NCBI GenBank assembly: GCA_002427545.1
Contig: DIRM01000032.1
Coordinates: forward strand, 30,638 to 45,293
Direction: 5' to 3'
From: Mageeibacillus sp. UBA5436
Lineage (GTDB): Bacteria > Bacillota > Clostridia > Saccharofermentanales > DTU023
Length of the DNA: 14,656 nt
In this document: piece by piece, positions 6,428-14,480 of the stretch
Position numbering within the stretch: position 1 is the stretch's first letter
Layout of the letters: every line of letters starts with the position of its first letter
Position numbers and translations under genes: made by a program
The notes under the pieces: generated by a model
Seen by the model: only the letters and a program-made list of their open reading frames with translations
Databases searched by the model: none
What the model was told of the DNA's origin: nothing

Positions 6428-7699
6428 ATGATTTTAACAAAAGATCAAGAAGAAATTTTACAAGGTAAAAATGGTGATACCATGGCTAAAGTCATGGAAA
6501 CAATGATTCGCTATGGCGAACTATTTAATGCTGACAAAATGGTGCCTATTACAAGTGAATATCATCACTTTGTCACGTCATTCGGTTTAAAAGCCATGAC
6601 CCCTATTTATGATTTATTGGATTTTCTGATTGAGGAAAATGCTCTACCTAAAAAGAAATTTTCTGTCGATCCACGGCCAATAGATCCTGCTGTACCGGCC
6701 AATTTTTTACAAAAATTCGTTTTTAAGAATTTTATGTATACGAAACAAAATAAATATGAAGAGCAGTTAAAAGAGCTCGGTATCCTAGACGACAATGCCT
6801 ATACTTGCACCGCTTATATGGACGAAGTTGGTAATACCCCTAAAAAAGGCGATGTCCTCTCTTGGTCAGAATCATCAGCTGTTGTTTATGCCAATTCCGT
6901 TTTGGGTGCCAGATGCAATCGTAATTCAGGCATTATTGATATTATGGGCGCGATTGTTGGTTATGTGCCTAATTTTGATTTATTGACGGATGAAGGGCGT
7001 AAAGCAGATTGGGTTATTGAGATTAAAACTAAACAAAAACCAGAAGCTCAATTATTGGGCTCGGCTATTGGCATGAAGGTTTTAGAAAATGTACCTTATG
7101 TTATCGGTCTTGATCAATGGATAGGCGATACCTTAAACGATGATACCAAAGCTTATTTAAAAGATTTTGGTGCTGCAACTGCTTCAAATGGGGCAGTTGG
7201 TTTATACCATATTGAAAATCTAACGCCAGAAGCTAAAGAACAAGGCAAAGATTTGATTAAACCAAATGCCAAACATTATATTATTGATGATGCGGAACTT
7301 GCACGCGTTTATGCCAATTATCCAATTATCTGGAAAGATAAAGATGCCAAACCAAAACTCTGCTTTATTGGTTGTCCACATTTGTCGATTGCTCAATTAA
7401 TTGAATGGACTGATAAAGTTAGTCAGCGTTTGGCAGAAAAAAATTTAAACGAAGTTTCAATACCAACCGTATTCACAGCGGCTCCAGATGTCATTGAAGA
7501 ATTTAATCGATCCGAATATGCTAAAAAATTAGAAGACACGGGTATTATTTTGTCTTATCTATGCCCCTTGATGTACATGAATAATCCACTCTGCGGCAAA
7601 GAAGCCATCATCACGTCTAGTAATAAATTAAGGACATATACCTCTGCAAGATATTATACCGATGAAGAAATCTTATTACAGATTACTGGAGGGAAATAA
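6428..7699 (+). CDS. Aconitase X large (catalytic) subunit
   Basis: A 423-residue AcnX catalytic domain protein (formerly DUF521). Known members are Fe-S hydro-lyases: cis-3-hydroxy-L-proline dehydratase in bacteria and phosphomevalonate dehydratase in archaea. Diagnostic stretches are TCTAYMDEVGN with Cys127, WSESSAVVYANSVLGARCNR (about 145-165), GCPHLSIAQL with Cys316, and CPLMYMNNPLCGKE with Cys379 and Cys389, candidates for cluster ligands. I start at the ATG at 6428 because AAGGAGG lies five bases upstream (6416-6422) and the protein then begins MILTKDQEEIL, like family members. An earlier ATG at 6350 has no ribosome site. It is followed one base after its stop by the small-subunit gene. 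Substrate specificity cannot be told by eye. Confidence 0.92.
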   Translation: MILTKDQEEILQGKNGDTMAKVMETMIRYGELFNADKMVPITSEYHHFVTSFGLKAMTPIYDLLDFLIEENALPKKKFSVDPRPIDPAVPANFLQKFVFKNFMYTKQNKYEEQLKELGILDDNAYTCTAYMDEVGNTPKKGDVLSWSESSAVVYANSVLGARCNRNSGIIDIMGAIVGYVPNFDLLTDEGRKADWVIEIKTKQKPEAQLLGSAIGMKVLENVPYVIGLDQWIGDTLNDDTKAYLKDFGAATASNGAVGLYHIENLTPEAKEQGKDLIKPNAKHYIIDDAELARVYANYPIIWKDKDAKPKLCFIGCPHLSIAQLIEWTDKVSQRLAEKNLNEVSIPTVFTAAPDVIEEFNRSEYAKKLEDTGIILSYLCPLMYMNNPLCGKEAIITSSNKLRTYTSARYYTDEEILLQITGGK

Positions 7700-7700
7700 C

Positions 7701-8150
7701 ATGAAAGAATTTAAAGGTAGAGTTGTGACAGAGGGAACTGTTGAAGCAAAAGCTTTAGTATCTCATCAAGGTTTAAATACACTCGCTTCATTTCAAAAGG
7801 CTTTACAATTCGGCGATAAAAAAGCAACTTGCGGGGATCAAAATAATCCAGATCTTTATCAAAAACAAATGGTGGGTAAAGCATTATGTTTGCCTCAAAC
7901 GATTGGCTCAACGACTGGTGGTTTAGTCCTTTATTGTGCTTGTTCTATGGGGCGTCAACCAGCCTGCATGTTATTTTCAGAACCCATTGACTCTTTGGCA
8001 GGTGCTGGTGCCATTTTAGCTGACGTTTGGCTCGATCAACCAGAAGCAAAAATGCCAGTTATAGATAACTTAGGCCAAGAGTTTTTAGATTATGTAAAAG
8101 ATGATATGGACATTGTTATCAAAGAGGGAGGCGTTGTTCAAGTTAGTTGA
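7701..8150 (+). CDS. Aconitase X small (swivel) subunit
   Basis: A 149-residue protein of the AcnX swivel-domain family (formerly DUF126), the partner that completes the active site of the large subunit; in some bacteria the two are fused. The family motif is IGSTTGGLVLY, with Ser70 in the GSTTG loop that in this family carries the catalytic serine, followed by GRQPACMLF and AGAGAILADVWL. The ATG at 7701 has GGAGGG at 7688-7693 with ideal spacing and begins one base after the large-subunit stop, so the two are translated together. An in-frame extension back to 7662 is only an overlap with the upstream gene. Confidence 0.92.
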   Translation: MKEFKGRVVTEGTVEAKALVSHQGLNTLASFQKALQFGDKKATCGDQNNPDLYQKQMVGKALCLPQTIGSTTGGLVLYCACSMGRQPACMLFSEPIDSLAGAGAILADVWLDQPEAKMPVIDNLGQEFLDYVKDDMDIVIKEGGVVQVS

Positions 8151-8300
8151 TTAAATAATGATTTTGCTCAATTAAGCGATGATAAGCTAAGGTAAGTAGA
8201 ATAAAATTTATTTTATGGAATCCTCTTTTTAGATTTTTCTGCAAACCTAATTTAACAGAAAATAACATATTAGAGAATACCGTGGCTTAAAAAATTAAAA
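8151..8300 (+). other. Spacer between the AcnX small subunit and the insertion sequence remnant
   Basis: About 150 AT-rich bases with no ORF, promoter or hairpin I would defend. The first strong structure after the AcnX operon is the hairpin at the IS left end (8294-8340), which may serve as the operon's terminator. Confidence 0.4.
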
Positions 8301-8350
8301 GGGGCTGTTTCAAAAAAAAGTTTTGAGCGTCCCTTTTAATTTGTCTTTTT
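8294..8350 (+). terminator. Strong hairpin at the IS left end, likely terminating AcnX operon transcripts
   Basis: ATTAAAAGGG (8294-8303) pairs perfectly with CCCTTTTAAT (8331-8340). Inside, CAAAA and TTTTG (8311-8315, 8321-8325) can extend the pairing. A T-rich stretch with TTTTT follows at 8346-8350. The structure overlaps the IS terminal repeat, so it is partly element sequence. Confidence 0.5.
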
Positions 8351-8380
8351 AAAAGAAAAAGCAGCTACCGAAGTAGCCGC
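8351..8380 (-). terminator. Minus-strand Rho-independent terminator with UUCG loop
   Basis: Read on the minus strand, GCGGCTAC and GTAGCTGC close a TTCG tetraloop and are followed by TTTTTCTTTT. This is a classical intrinsic terminator, better on this strand than on the plus strand, where the stem has an A-C mismatch and no T-run. It lies between the IS terminal repeat and the transposase start and would stop antisense transcription leaving the element. Confidence 0.7.
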
Positions 8381-8398
8381 AAATCTTGTAAAATATAA

Positions 8399-9691
8399 AT
8401 GTATAAAAAATACAAATTTACAGTTAGAGTACAGTGGTTATGGGGACAATATTCAACTATGCTTACCAATTAAAACAGATAAAATCATACCTGTATACGA
8501 TTCTGTAAGATTACTAGATTGGTTATTGGAGGAACTAGATTATACAAATTTATACCGACTCCCCAATCAGTCCAAAATCGTTATTTTAAATTATGGTATA
8601 CGCTTATTCTAGAGGCAAAACCTCATCTCGAGAAATATAACGAGCTAGTCGTTTAGAATTGGCTTTTCAGTGGTTACTTCAAAATCAAAGAGTTCCAGAT
8701 CACAATACGATAGACCGCTTTCGAAAAGAAAGGTTTTATTCTTGTTGTGAGAATCTTTTTAACCAACTCGTCGAAAAGCTATACACCATAGGCGAAGTTA
8801 ACTTTGATGATCTCTTCGTAGAGGGAATAAAGATGTTACTAATGCCAATAAGTACAGCTTTGTTTTGAACGAGCTACCGATAAATTTGAAACGAGATTGC
8901 AGGATAAGGTTCGAGCTCTTCTTGAAGAAAAATTAAATCAAGAATTACCAGAAGGTCATATACCAGCTAGCTTCATGAGAGAAATTCAAGAAATGTGGAA
9001 TAGACGTGCTAGTGCACTTGGAATGAAGTTTGTTTATGGGTCTGGCAGAAGAAAAGAGCATCTACAAAAGGATATTGCAACCTTAACTAATTTTTAAGAG
9101 CATCAAGAAAAGTATGACGGATATAACAAAATCTTTGGCTTGCGAAATAGTTTTTCTAAAAGAGATAATCATGCTACCTTCATGCGATTAGATAAGGATC
9201 ATATGAAAAACGATCAACTTAATCCTGCATAAAACTTACAGATTGGAGTCAAAAGCGAATACATTGCCGTCTTAGATATATCTAGTAAACAACGGACATG
9301 CATACATTAAAACCTTTAATTGAAAGAATAAAGGTTAATTACAAACAAAAATTTTATAATATTATTACGGGTGCCGGTTATGAAAGCGAAGAGAATTACA
9401 CTTACCTCAATCAAGAAAGATATGTTGCTTTCATTAAACCTTCTAATTATGCATATTCTAAAACGAGAAAGTTTCAATGAGATATGGAAATCAGGCTTTC
9501 TATGGCATATGTACCAGAGGAAAATTATTATATTTGTAAAAACGGGAAGGAGTTAAAATTTATCTATTACTCAACATGTAAGAACCGAAGCGCTCCTTTG
9601 GGCGGTTTCCTGTAACATTAATAAGCTTCATAATAGGATTCAAAATAAGAAGCTTAGCCAAAGCCTTTTATCCTTCGAAAATTCAACTTAA
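8399..9691 (+). pseudogene. IS1182-family DDE transposase, multiply disrupted
   Basis: Family-typical pieces appear in order but in changing frames: MYKKYKFT at 8399; IIPVYDSVRLLDWLLEELDY in the frame of 8424; MVYAYSRGKTSSREI (from 8593), then PDHNTIDRFRKER and NFDDLFVEGIKM; NANKYSFVL (8841); FETRLQDKVRALLEEKLNQE; a segment with RNSFSKRDNHATFMR and DHMKNDQLNP; GAGYESEENYTYL (about 9370); PSNYAYSKTRKFQ; YYICKNGKELK; and the C-terminal NINKLHNRIQ (9614). In-frame stops include TAA at 8587 and 8638, 9095 and after DQLNPA. Frameshifts are near 8422, 8838 and 8866. Roughly a hundred codons of the zinc-finger/C-terminal region are missing around 9580-9613. It encodes no working enzyme. Confidence 0.9.
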
Positions 9692-9966
9692 AATCTAGAA
9701 TACGAGATAAGATGAGCAGCTCAACTGCTTTAGATCTCTCAAAAATCAGTTTTTATCGATTTAAATAACTTTTTATTAATTTCTCTTTTCTGGAAACCCA
9801 TTAAATAGCAGTTATTTCAGACAATTTAAAAGAAGCCATCTTTTTTACACCTTTCCAGGTACCTTTGAGACAATTCCTCTTTTGTAGATACAATTGTTAT
9901 TAAAGATCTAAATTACGGCTAATAATGGTGTTTGATAATCTATTAACAAACTGATATATTACTTGT

Positions 9967-10042
9967 TGATATAATAAATAATTAATAAAATTAATAAACA
10001 CAATTAATAAAAGTGTAGAATTGTTTTGAAAAGTGATATGAT
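9967..10042 (+). promoter_or_regulatory. Candidate promoters for the sugar transferase gene
   Basis: TGATATAAT (9967-9975) has a perfect -10 with TGn extension; TGATATGAT (10034-10042) is similar and nearer, giving a leader of about 50 bases. Neither has a good -35, consistent with extended -10 promoters. The repeats between them could bind a regulator. Confidence 0.4.
9981..10011 (+). repeat. Three direct copies of ATTAATAAA
   Basis: Exact copies begin at 9981, 9990 and 10003 (steps of 9 and 13 bases), between the two candidate -10 elements. The motif is AT-only, so chance similarity is possible in this background. Confidence 0.5.
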
Positions 10043-10097
10043 TTATTAGATAATTTTAAAATATTATGCCACTTTTTATAAGATATAGTGGATTATT

Positions 10098-11507
10098 ATG
10101 GATAGATTAGACAAAAAAATAACGCTGTATTTAGTACAGCTTTTAAATATTGTGGTTATGACCGTAATATTCTCTTTTATATGGTTTCATAATAGGACTA
10201 GTCACTCTCACTATAGCGATATGCTTTCTAAAAATCTGATTATCGTAATTATATCTACAGCGTTATATTTTATATTAGGAAAAACATATGATGCGTTTCA
10301 ACTGTCTATACTACGTATATCTGAGTTAATTTACTCTCAGTTCTTAGCAATATTAATTTCTGAGTTTATCACTTATTTAATTATTTGCCTTTTAGAGTGG
10401 AAAGCGGTTAATCCTCTTCCTGTTTTGCTTGCGGTATCTATTCAAATGTTCTGGGCAGTAATTTGGTCTACTTTAGCACATTATTGGTATTTTAAAGTCT
10501 TTGAAGCGAAGCGTTCTGCGATTATTTATGACGATGTCCAAGAATTGAGACGGTTTATTGCGGAACCTGGTATAGAAAAAAAATTTCAAGTAGTTACAAA
10601 ACTTGAAATTCAAGAATGTAAAGATTTTAAATTTATTGAAAATGAAGCGATAGATACAGTTTTTCTTTGTGGTTTGCATTCTCATGATCGCAACCAGATT
10701 TTGAAATTCTGTATTATTAATAAGATAAATGTAAATGTTGTTCCTCGTATCGGAGATATCCTTATGAATGGAGGAAAGCGTAGTCATGTGGTGCATATAC
10801 CCACGATTAGTTTTGAAGGTAATAATCAGGCCCCCATGTATTTATTTATAAAACGCATGTTTGATATATTGTCTTCGCTGATTATGATTACGTTAACGTT
10901 ACCTTTGATGCTTAGTGTTGCATTAGCAATAAAATTAACTGATGGAGGGCCTGTTTTTTATCGGCAAACTCGTTTAACTAAAAATGGACGTGAGTTTACT
11001 TTACTAAAATTTCGGAGCATGGTGATAGATGCAGAAGATGATGGAATAGCCCGCCTCTCTACTGGCCAGAATGATGAACGTATTACTCCGGTGGGACAAG
11101 TGATTCGTAAAATTCGATTAGATGAACTTCCCCAATTATTAAATATACTTAAAGGTGATATGTCAGTTGTTGGTCCTCGGCCAGAACGACCGGAAATAAT
11201 GGTTGAATATCAAAAATATTTACCTGAATTTGTTTTACGCTTGCAAGTAAAGGCTGGTTTAACAGGTTATGCACAAATTTATGGTAAATATAACTCAACT
11301 CCTTACAATAAATTACAGATGGACTTGATTTATATTGCTCATCCAAGCATTCTTGAAGATTTACGTTTGATTTTTAAAACTATTAAAATTATATTTTTAC
11401 CAGAAAGTACAGAAGGAGTATTAGAAGGGCAAATTACAGCTTATCCTCATATTAAAGATGAACAAAATGATGAAAAAAAATATAATAAAATTAAAACATG
11501 TAAATAA
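10098..11507 (+). CDS. Polyprenyl-phosphate sugar-1-phosphate transferase (exopolysaccharide/capsule priming)
   Basis: A 469-residue membrane enzyme that moves a sugar-1-phosphate from a nucleotide sugar to undecaprenyl phosphate, the first step of many surface glycans. Four N-terminal membrane segments (about 13-30, 46-61, 80-100, 107-127) precede a soluble, CoA-binding-like middle domain and the bacterial sugar transferase domain. That domain starts with KRMFDI (252-257) and a membrane helix (about 258-281), then PVFYRQTR, KFRSM, the catalytic Asp342-Glu343 in RLDELPQL, DMSVVGPRPERPEI and LTGYAQIYGKY. It is the WbaP/CpsE-like long form, and all catalytic motifs are intact. The start has only a weak GTGGA upstream. 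It is the first gene of the polysaccharide region; the sugar is unknown. Confidence 0.93.
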   Translation: MDRLDKKITLYLVQLLNIVVMTVIFSFIWFHNRTSHSHYSDMLSKNLIIVIISTALYFILGKTYDAFQLSILRISELIYSQFLAILISEFITYLIICLLEWKAVNPLPVLLAVSIQMFWAVIWSTLAHYWYFKVFEAKRSAIIYDDVQELRRFIAEPGIEKKFQVVTKLEIQECKDFKFIENEAIDTVFLCGLHSHDRNQILKFCIINKINVNVVPRIGDILMNGGKRSHVVHIPTISFEGNNQAPMYLFIKRMFDILSSLIMITLTLPLMLSVALAIKLTDGGPVFYRQTRLTKNGREFTLLKFRSMVIDAEDDGIARLSTGQNDERITPVGQVIRKIRLDELPQLLNILKGDMSVVGPRPERPEIMVEYQKYLPEFVLRLQVKAGLTGYAQIYGKYNSTPYNKLQMDLIYIAHPSILEDLRLIFKTIKIIFLPESTEGVLEGQITAYPHIKDEQNDEKKYNKIKTCK

Positions 11508-11596
11508 ATACGAGAATTTTTGTTAATTCCGAAAATTCAATTAAAAGACGAACAGTATCATTAACAATTTTGTGGACTATAAATGGAGATATTAAT

Positions 11597-12385
11597 ATGT
11601 GTTCTAAATTAGATACTAACCAACAGGATTTACCTATTGTAAGTATAATAATTCCAGCTTATACAGCTGAAAAAACTATTGGCTGTGCTATTGAATCCGT
11701 TATTTCACAAACTTTTCAATCGTGGGAACTTATAATTATAGATGATGGGTCCTCTGATTCTACTTCTGATATAGTATCGCAATATATGAAAATAGATCAA
11801 CGAATCAGTCTGCTATGCAACAATATTAATATGGGAGTAAGTGAATCACGTAATAGAGGAATGTCCGCAGCGAAAGGACAGTGGATTGCTTTTCTAGATA
11901 GTGATGATTTATGGCAATCGGATAAATTAAAATGTCAATTGGAATTGGCTTATAAGGTTAATGCATCTTTTGTATTCACTGGATGTAGTTATATTAATCA
12001 TGCTGGAGATGCTTATCAACATACTTTTATCCCTGCAGATAGAATTAATTATGAAAAATATAAATGGAATAATGTAATCACCTGTTCCTCGGTCTTGATT
12101 GAAAGAGAAGTTCTTCATGGACTATGTTTTGAAGATGATAGTATAAGTGAAGATTATTTAATGTGGTTAAAAGTTTTAAAACGAACTGAATTAGCTTATT
12201 GCGTACAAGCCCCACTAACAATATATAGGCTTTTAGACAATTCAAGATCATCCAATAAATTAAAGATGATAAGACAGGCATATATGGTGCATCGTAGAAA
12301 TGGTGAAACGAAGGTTCGATCCATGCTCTATAGCTTAACTCATATCATATTAGCGTTCTGGAATAAGTATCGATATCTAATTTAG
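11597..12385 (+). CDS. Family 2 glycosyltransferase
   Basis: A 262-residue GT-A fold transferase that adds a sugar from a nucleotide donor to a lipid-linked glycan at the cytoplasmic membrane face. The N-terminal SIIIPAYTAEKTI is followed by IIDDGSSD with Asp49-Asp50, the NMGVSESRNRGMSAAKG stretch, and the metal-binding DSDD (101-104). SEDYLMWLKVLKR holds the likely ED catalytic-base region. No membrane segment is evident beyond a hydrophobic stretch near the C-terminus. I use the ATG at 11597, which has GGAG at 11585-11588, rather than the TTG at 11570. It follows the sugar transferase by about 90 bases, which contain a GAATTTT/AAAATTC inverted repeat (11514-11538), so co-transcription is likely. 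The acceptor and donor cannot be assigned. Confidence 0.9.
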   Translation: MCSKLDTNQQDLPIVSIIIPAYTAEKTIGCAIESVISQTFQSWELIIIDDGSSDSTSDIVSQYMKIDQRISLLCNNINMGVSESRNRGMSAAKGQWIAFLDSDDLWQSDKLKCQLELAYKVNASFVFTGCSYINHAGDAYQHTFIPADRINYEKYKWNNVITCSSVLIEREVLHGLCFEDDSISEDYLMWLKVLKRTELAYCVQAPLTIYRLLDNSRSSNKLKMIRQAYMVHRRNGETKVRSMLYSLTHIILAFWNKYRYLI

Positions 12386-12458
12386 TTGATAAGAAGTTAA
12401 TCATTTTTATATTTTATTTAATTGAATTTTTTGTTAAGTGAAAAAATAAGTTGAAATC

Positions 12459-12487
12459 TTGATATAAATATTCGAAATTAATATTTT
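12459..12487 (+). promoter_or_regulatory. Possible promoter upstream of the LicD-family gene
   Basis: TTGATA (12459-12464) and TATTTT (12482-12487) are 17 bases apart, and the start would be near 12494. A perfect AT hairpin, CATTTTTcttAAAAATG, sits at 12494-12510, at the beginning of the predicted transcript. In such AT-rich DNA this is weak evidence. Confidence 0.3.
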
Positions 12488-12607
12488 AAAATACATTTTT
12501 CTTAAAAATGAAGATATGTAAATTGAAAAACCGAATGTAGTTTTAAAAGATGAATAATAGCAAAACATGCAGAATAAAATAATAGGGAGGGAACAAAAAT
12601 TAATAAA

Positions 12608-13456
12608 GTGGATATTAAAGCACTTCATAAATGTCAACTTGAGGTTTTAGAAGAAGTTAATAGAATATGTGAAAGGCATGATATCAAGTATGTTCTATTT
12701 GCTGGAACTTCTCTTGGTGCCGTTAGACATAATGGGTTTATTCCTTGGGATGACGATTTAGATATTACGATGCTAAGAAGTGATTACAAAAAATTTATTG
12801 ATATTGCTAGTCATGAATTAAAAGATGATTTTTTTCTGCAAACGGAGTTTAGTAATCATTGGCCAATGTTTTTTACTAAGATTCGTATAAACAATACGAC
12901 TTTTTTAGAAAAATATATGCCTAAGGATGAAAAAACGCATCAAGGAGTATATATAGATATATTTCCTTGTGATAATTTATACGACAATGTGTTGCTTGCA
13001 CATTTACAATTTTTCCTCTCTAAGGTAGTTATTGGTAGCTCATTGAATTCTAGAGGCTATTTAACAAACAATATATTTAAAAAAATATTTATACAAATAG
13101 TCAAAAAAATCCCACATGAAAAAATTCATAGATTCGTAATGAATGAAAATGATAATAATAGTAAAAAAGTTCATACTTTTTTTGGAGGGGCTTCTGCTTA
13201 TAAAAAAAGTGTGTATCCCAGGACATGGTTAGTCGAAACAGTAATGACTACATTTGAAGATAATGAGTATCCAATTTCAAAATATGCTCATGAATTATTA
13301 TCTTTACAGTATGGAGATTACATGGTTTTACCTTCAGTTGAAGAAAAAAAATATAAACAACATGCGATATTAGTTGATTTAGAGAAACCATATTATGAAT
13401 ATGCTGGATGGCGTAATGATAAAAAAATAGAGTATTTTACAAGAAGTATACGATAA
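12608..13456 (+). CDS. LicD-family nucleotidyl/phosphocholine-type transferase
   Basis: A 282-residue LicD-domain protein; family members attach phosphocholine or another phospho-substituent to surface glycans or teichoic acids. The core GTSLGAVRHNGFIPWDDDLD (33-52, with Asp48-Asp49-Asp50 and Asp52) holds the metal-binding residues, and YIDIFPCDNLYDN follows. No membrane helix is obvious. The start is unusual: a good AGGGAGGGA (12584-12592) lies 15 bases before the GTG at 12608 but only 6 before an in-frame ATT at 12599. The true start may therefore be ATT (three residues longer) or a GTG with poor spacing; no ATG is available. The stop overlaps the ribosome site of the next gene. The product is distinct from CDP-choline synthesis genes, none of which are in view. 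Confidence 0.88.
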   Translation: MDIKALHKCQLEVLEEVNRICERHDIKYVLFAGTSLGAVRHNGFIPWDDDLDITMLRSDYKKFIDIASHELKDDFFLQTEFSNHWPMFFTKIRINNTTFLEKYMPKDEKTHQGVYIDIFPCDNLYDNVLLAHLQFFLSKVVIGSSLNSRGYLTNNIFKKIFIQIVKKIPHEKIHRFVMNENDNNSKKVHTFFGGASAYKKSVYPRTWLVETVMTTFEDNEYPISKYAHELLSLQYGDYMVLPSVEEKKYKQHAILVDLEKPYYEYAGWRNDKKIEYFTRSIR

Positions 13457-13465
13457 GGAGATGTT

Positions 13466-14173
13466 ATGAAAAAAAAGTATATTTTGGTTTTAATATTAGC
13501 ATTAGTGACTGCAATGATGGGATGCAGTAGCAAAGTAGAGGATAATCTATTAGATAATCAAATGGATGAACAGACTATTCTTAATGGGACAATTCTAGAG
13601 GATGATAATTTGTATTTTAAGGTTGGCAATAAATATAAAATCCAACTAAATGATGAAAGTCTTAAAACAAACAAATTCTTTATAGATAGTGATTTAAAGG
13701 ATACTTTTTTATCTATGGATACTTCAGAGATTGAAGCTAGAATATCTAATTTTGAAAAGAAGGACGATCAAGTTTATGCACAAATAGAAGTATTGACAAA
13801 AAAAGATCTTAAAGTACCTACACCTTATGGCTTTCTTAATTATCCGGCAGAACTATCTAAAAATGTAATTATTGACGTGTATGAAGAAAATGGTTATAGA
13901 AATTATAACTTTAACTACATGTTAGATGATATTTCTTATCCGATGTTTCAAATAAAATTTGGACAGATAAATGATTCTACGGTTTTTACTTTATTTGGAG
14001 GAAAAGCGACAACTTCTGGAATTGGTTTGCAAATTCAAAGTTTTGACATAGCTTCTGATAATCCAGTACCAGAAGACAAAATTCAAGATTTTTATGCCCA
14101 TCAAGAGATGCTAAATTATATTATAGATAATTTTGAATTTCTTGATGAAATTAGATATGAAATATCAATGTGA
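13466..14173 (+). CDS. Predicted lipoprotein, function unknown
   Basis: A 235-residue exported protein I do not recognise. MKKK followed by a hydrophobic stretch (5-18) ends in AMMGC, a lipobox-like site with Cys20 as the likely lipid anchor, so it should sit on the outer face of the membrane. The mature part is acidic at first, with alternating strand-like segments (for example YFKVGNKYKIQL, and FTLFGGKATTSGIGLQIQSF) and no further membrane segment. The ATG at 13466 has AAGGAG at 13455-13460 overlapping the LicD stop, with a 9-base gap, so the two are probably coupled and act in the same surface process. A competing ATG at 13461 closes after two codons. Confidence 0.8.
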   Translation: MKKKYILVLILALVTAMMGCSSKVEDNLLDNQMDEQTILNGTILEDDNLYFKVGNKYKIQLNDESLKTNKFFIDSDLKDTFLSMDTSEIEARISNFEKKDDQVYAQIEVLTKKDLKVPTPYGFLNYPAELSKNVIIDVYEENGYRNYNFNYMLDDISYPMFQIKFGQINDSTVFTLFGGKATTSGIGLQIQSFDIASDNPVPEDKIQDFYAHQEMLNYIIDNFEFLDEIRYEISM

Positions 14174-14480
14174 AATAACTTTGTGTCTTTTTTTGATCCC
14201 ATCTTCTTTAACCAATTATAAATAAGATAAGCATTGATAAGATAAATTAGAAATAAGAAGTATTAACAAACAAATTGAAGATAGTACGATATTATCTTTA
14301 AAAATAACTATTGGTTTTAATTTGTGATAATTACAACAAATATATGTTTTGATTTTATGAAGAGGTTTTTATAACTATTTTTTTGTCAGTTAATCAGAAC
14401 ATACAGTAATTTGAAAATAATTATCAGATATTAAATGTAAGTGTGAATAATAGTAATTTAACATAATTTGAGGTATGCAT
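14174..14480 (+). other. AT-rich intergenic region before the exported-protein gene
   Basis: About 307 bases with no credible gene and no clear terminator after the lipoprotein. TTGATT (14349-14354) and TATAAC (14370-14375) with a 15-base spacer, and a TTGAAA at 14411-14416, are the best promoter-like sites; none is convincing. Confidence 0.4.

Larger units (their letters stand above)
8301..9878 (+). mobile_element. Decayed IS1182-like insertion sequence
   Basis: The left end GGGGCTGTTTCAAAA (8301-8315) resembles IS1182-family termini. The right end CTTTGAGACAATTCC (about 9863-9878) is a diverged inverted match: the reverse complement shares TGTyTCAAA. Between them lies a broken transposase with several stops, frameshifts and an internal deletion. 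No target-site duplication is visible. The copy is surely inactive and marks an old insertion between the AcnX operon and the polysaccharide genes. The exact right boundary is uncertain. Confidence 0.75.
9692..10097 (+). other. IS right-end debris and promoter region of the polysaccharide genes
   Basis: About 400 AT-rich bases with no gene. The first half is residual IS sequence, including a small AGCAG/CTGCT hairpin at 9715-9729 and the degenerate right end near 9863-9878. The second half holds two extended -10 motifs, TGATATAAT (9967-9975) and TGATATGAT (10034-10042), with three copies of ATTAATAAA between them. Confidence 0.55.

Noticed and set aside
8659..9556. Several small ORFs as independent short genes
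   Set aside because: Each matches a consecutive piece of one IS1182-family transposase, so they are fragments of a pseudogene.
10473..10796. Minus-strand 107-codon ORF inside the sugar transferase
   Set aside because: It is antisense to a well-supported gene and its composition is typical of a shadow frame.
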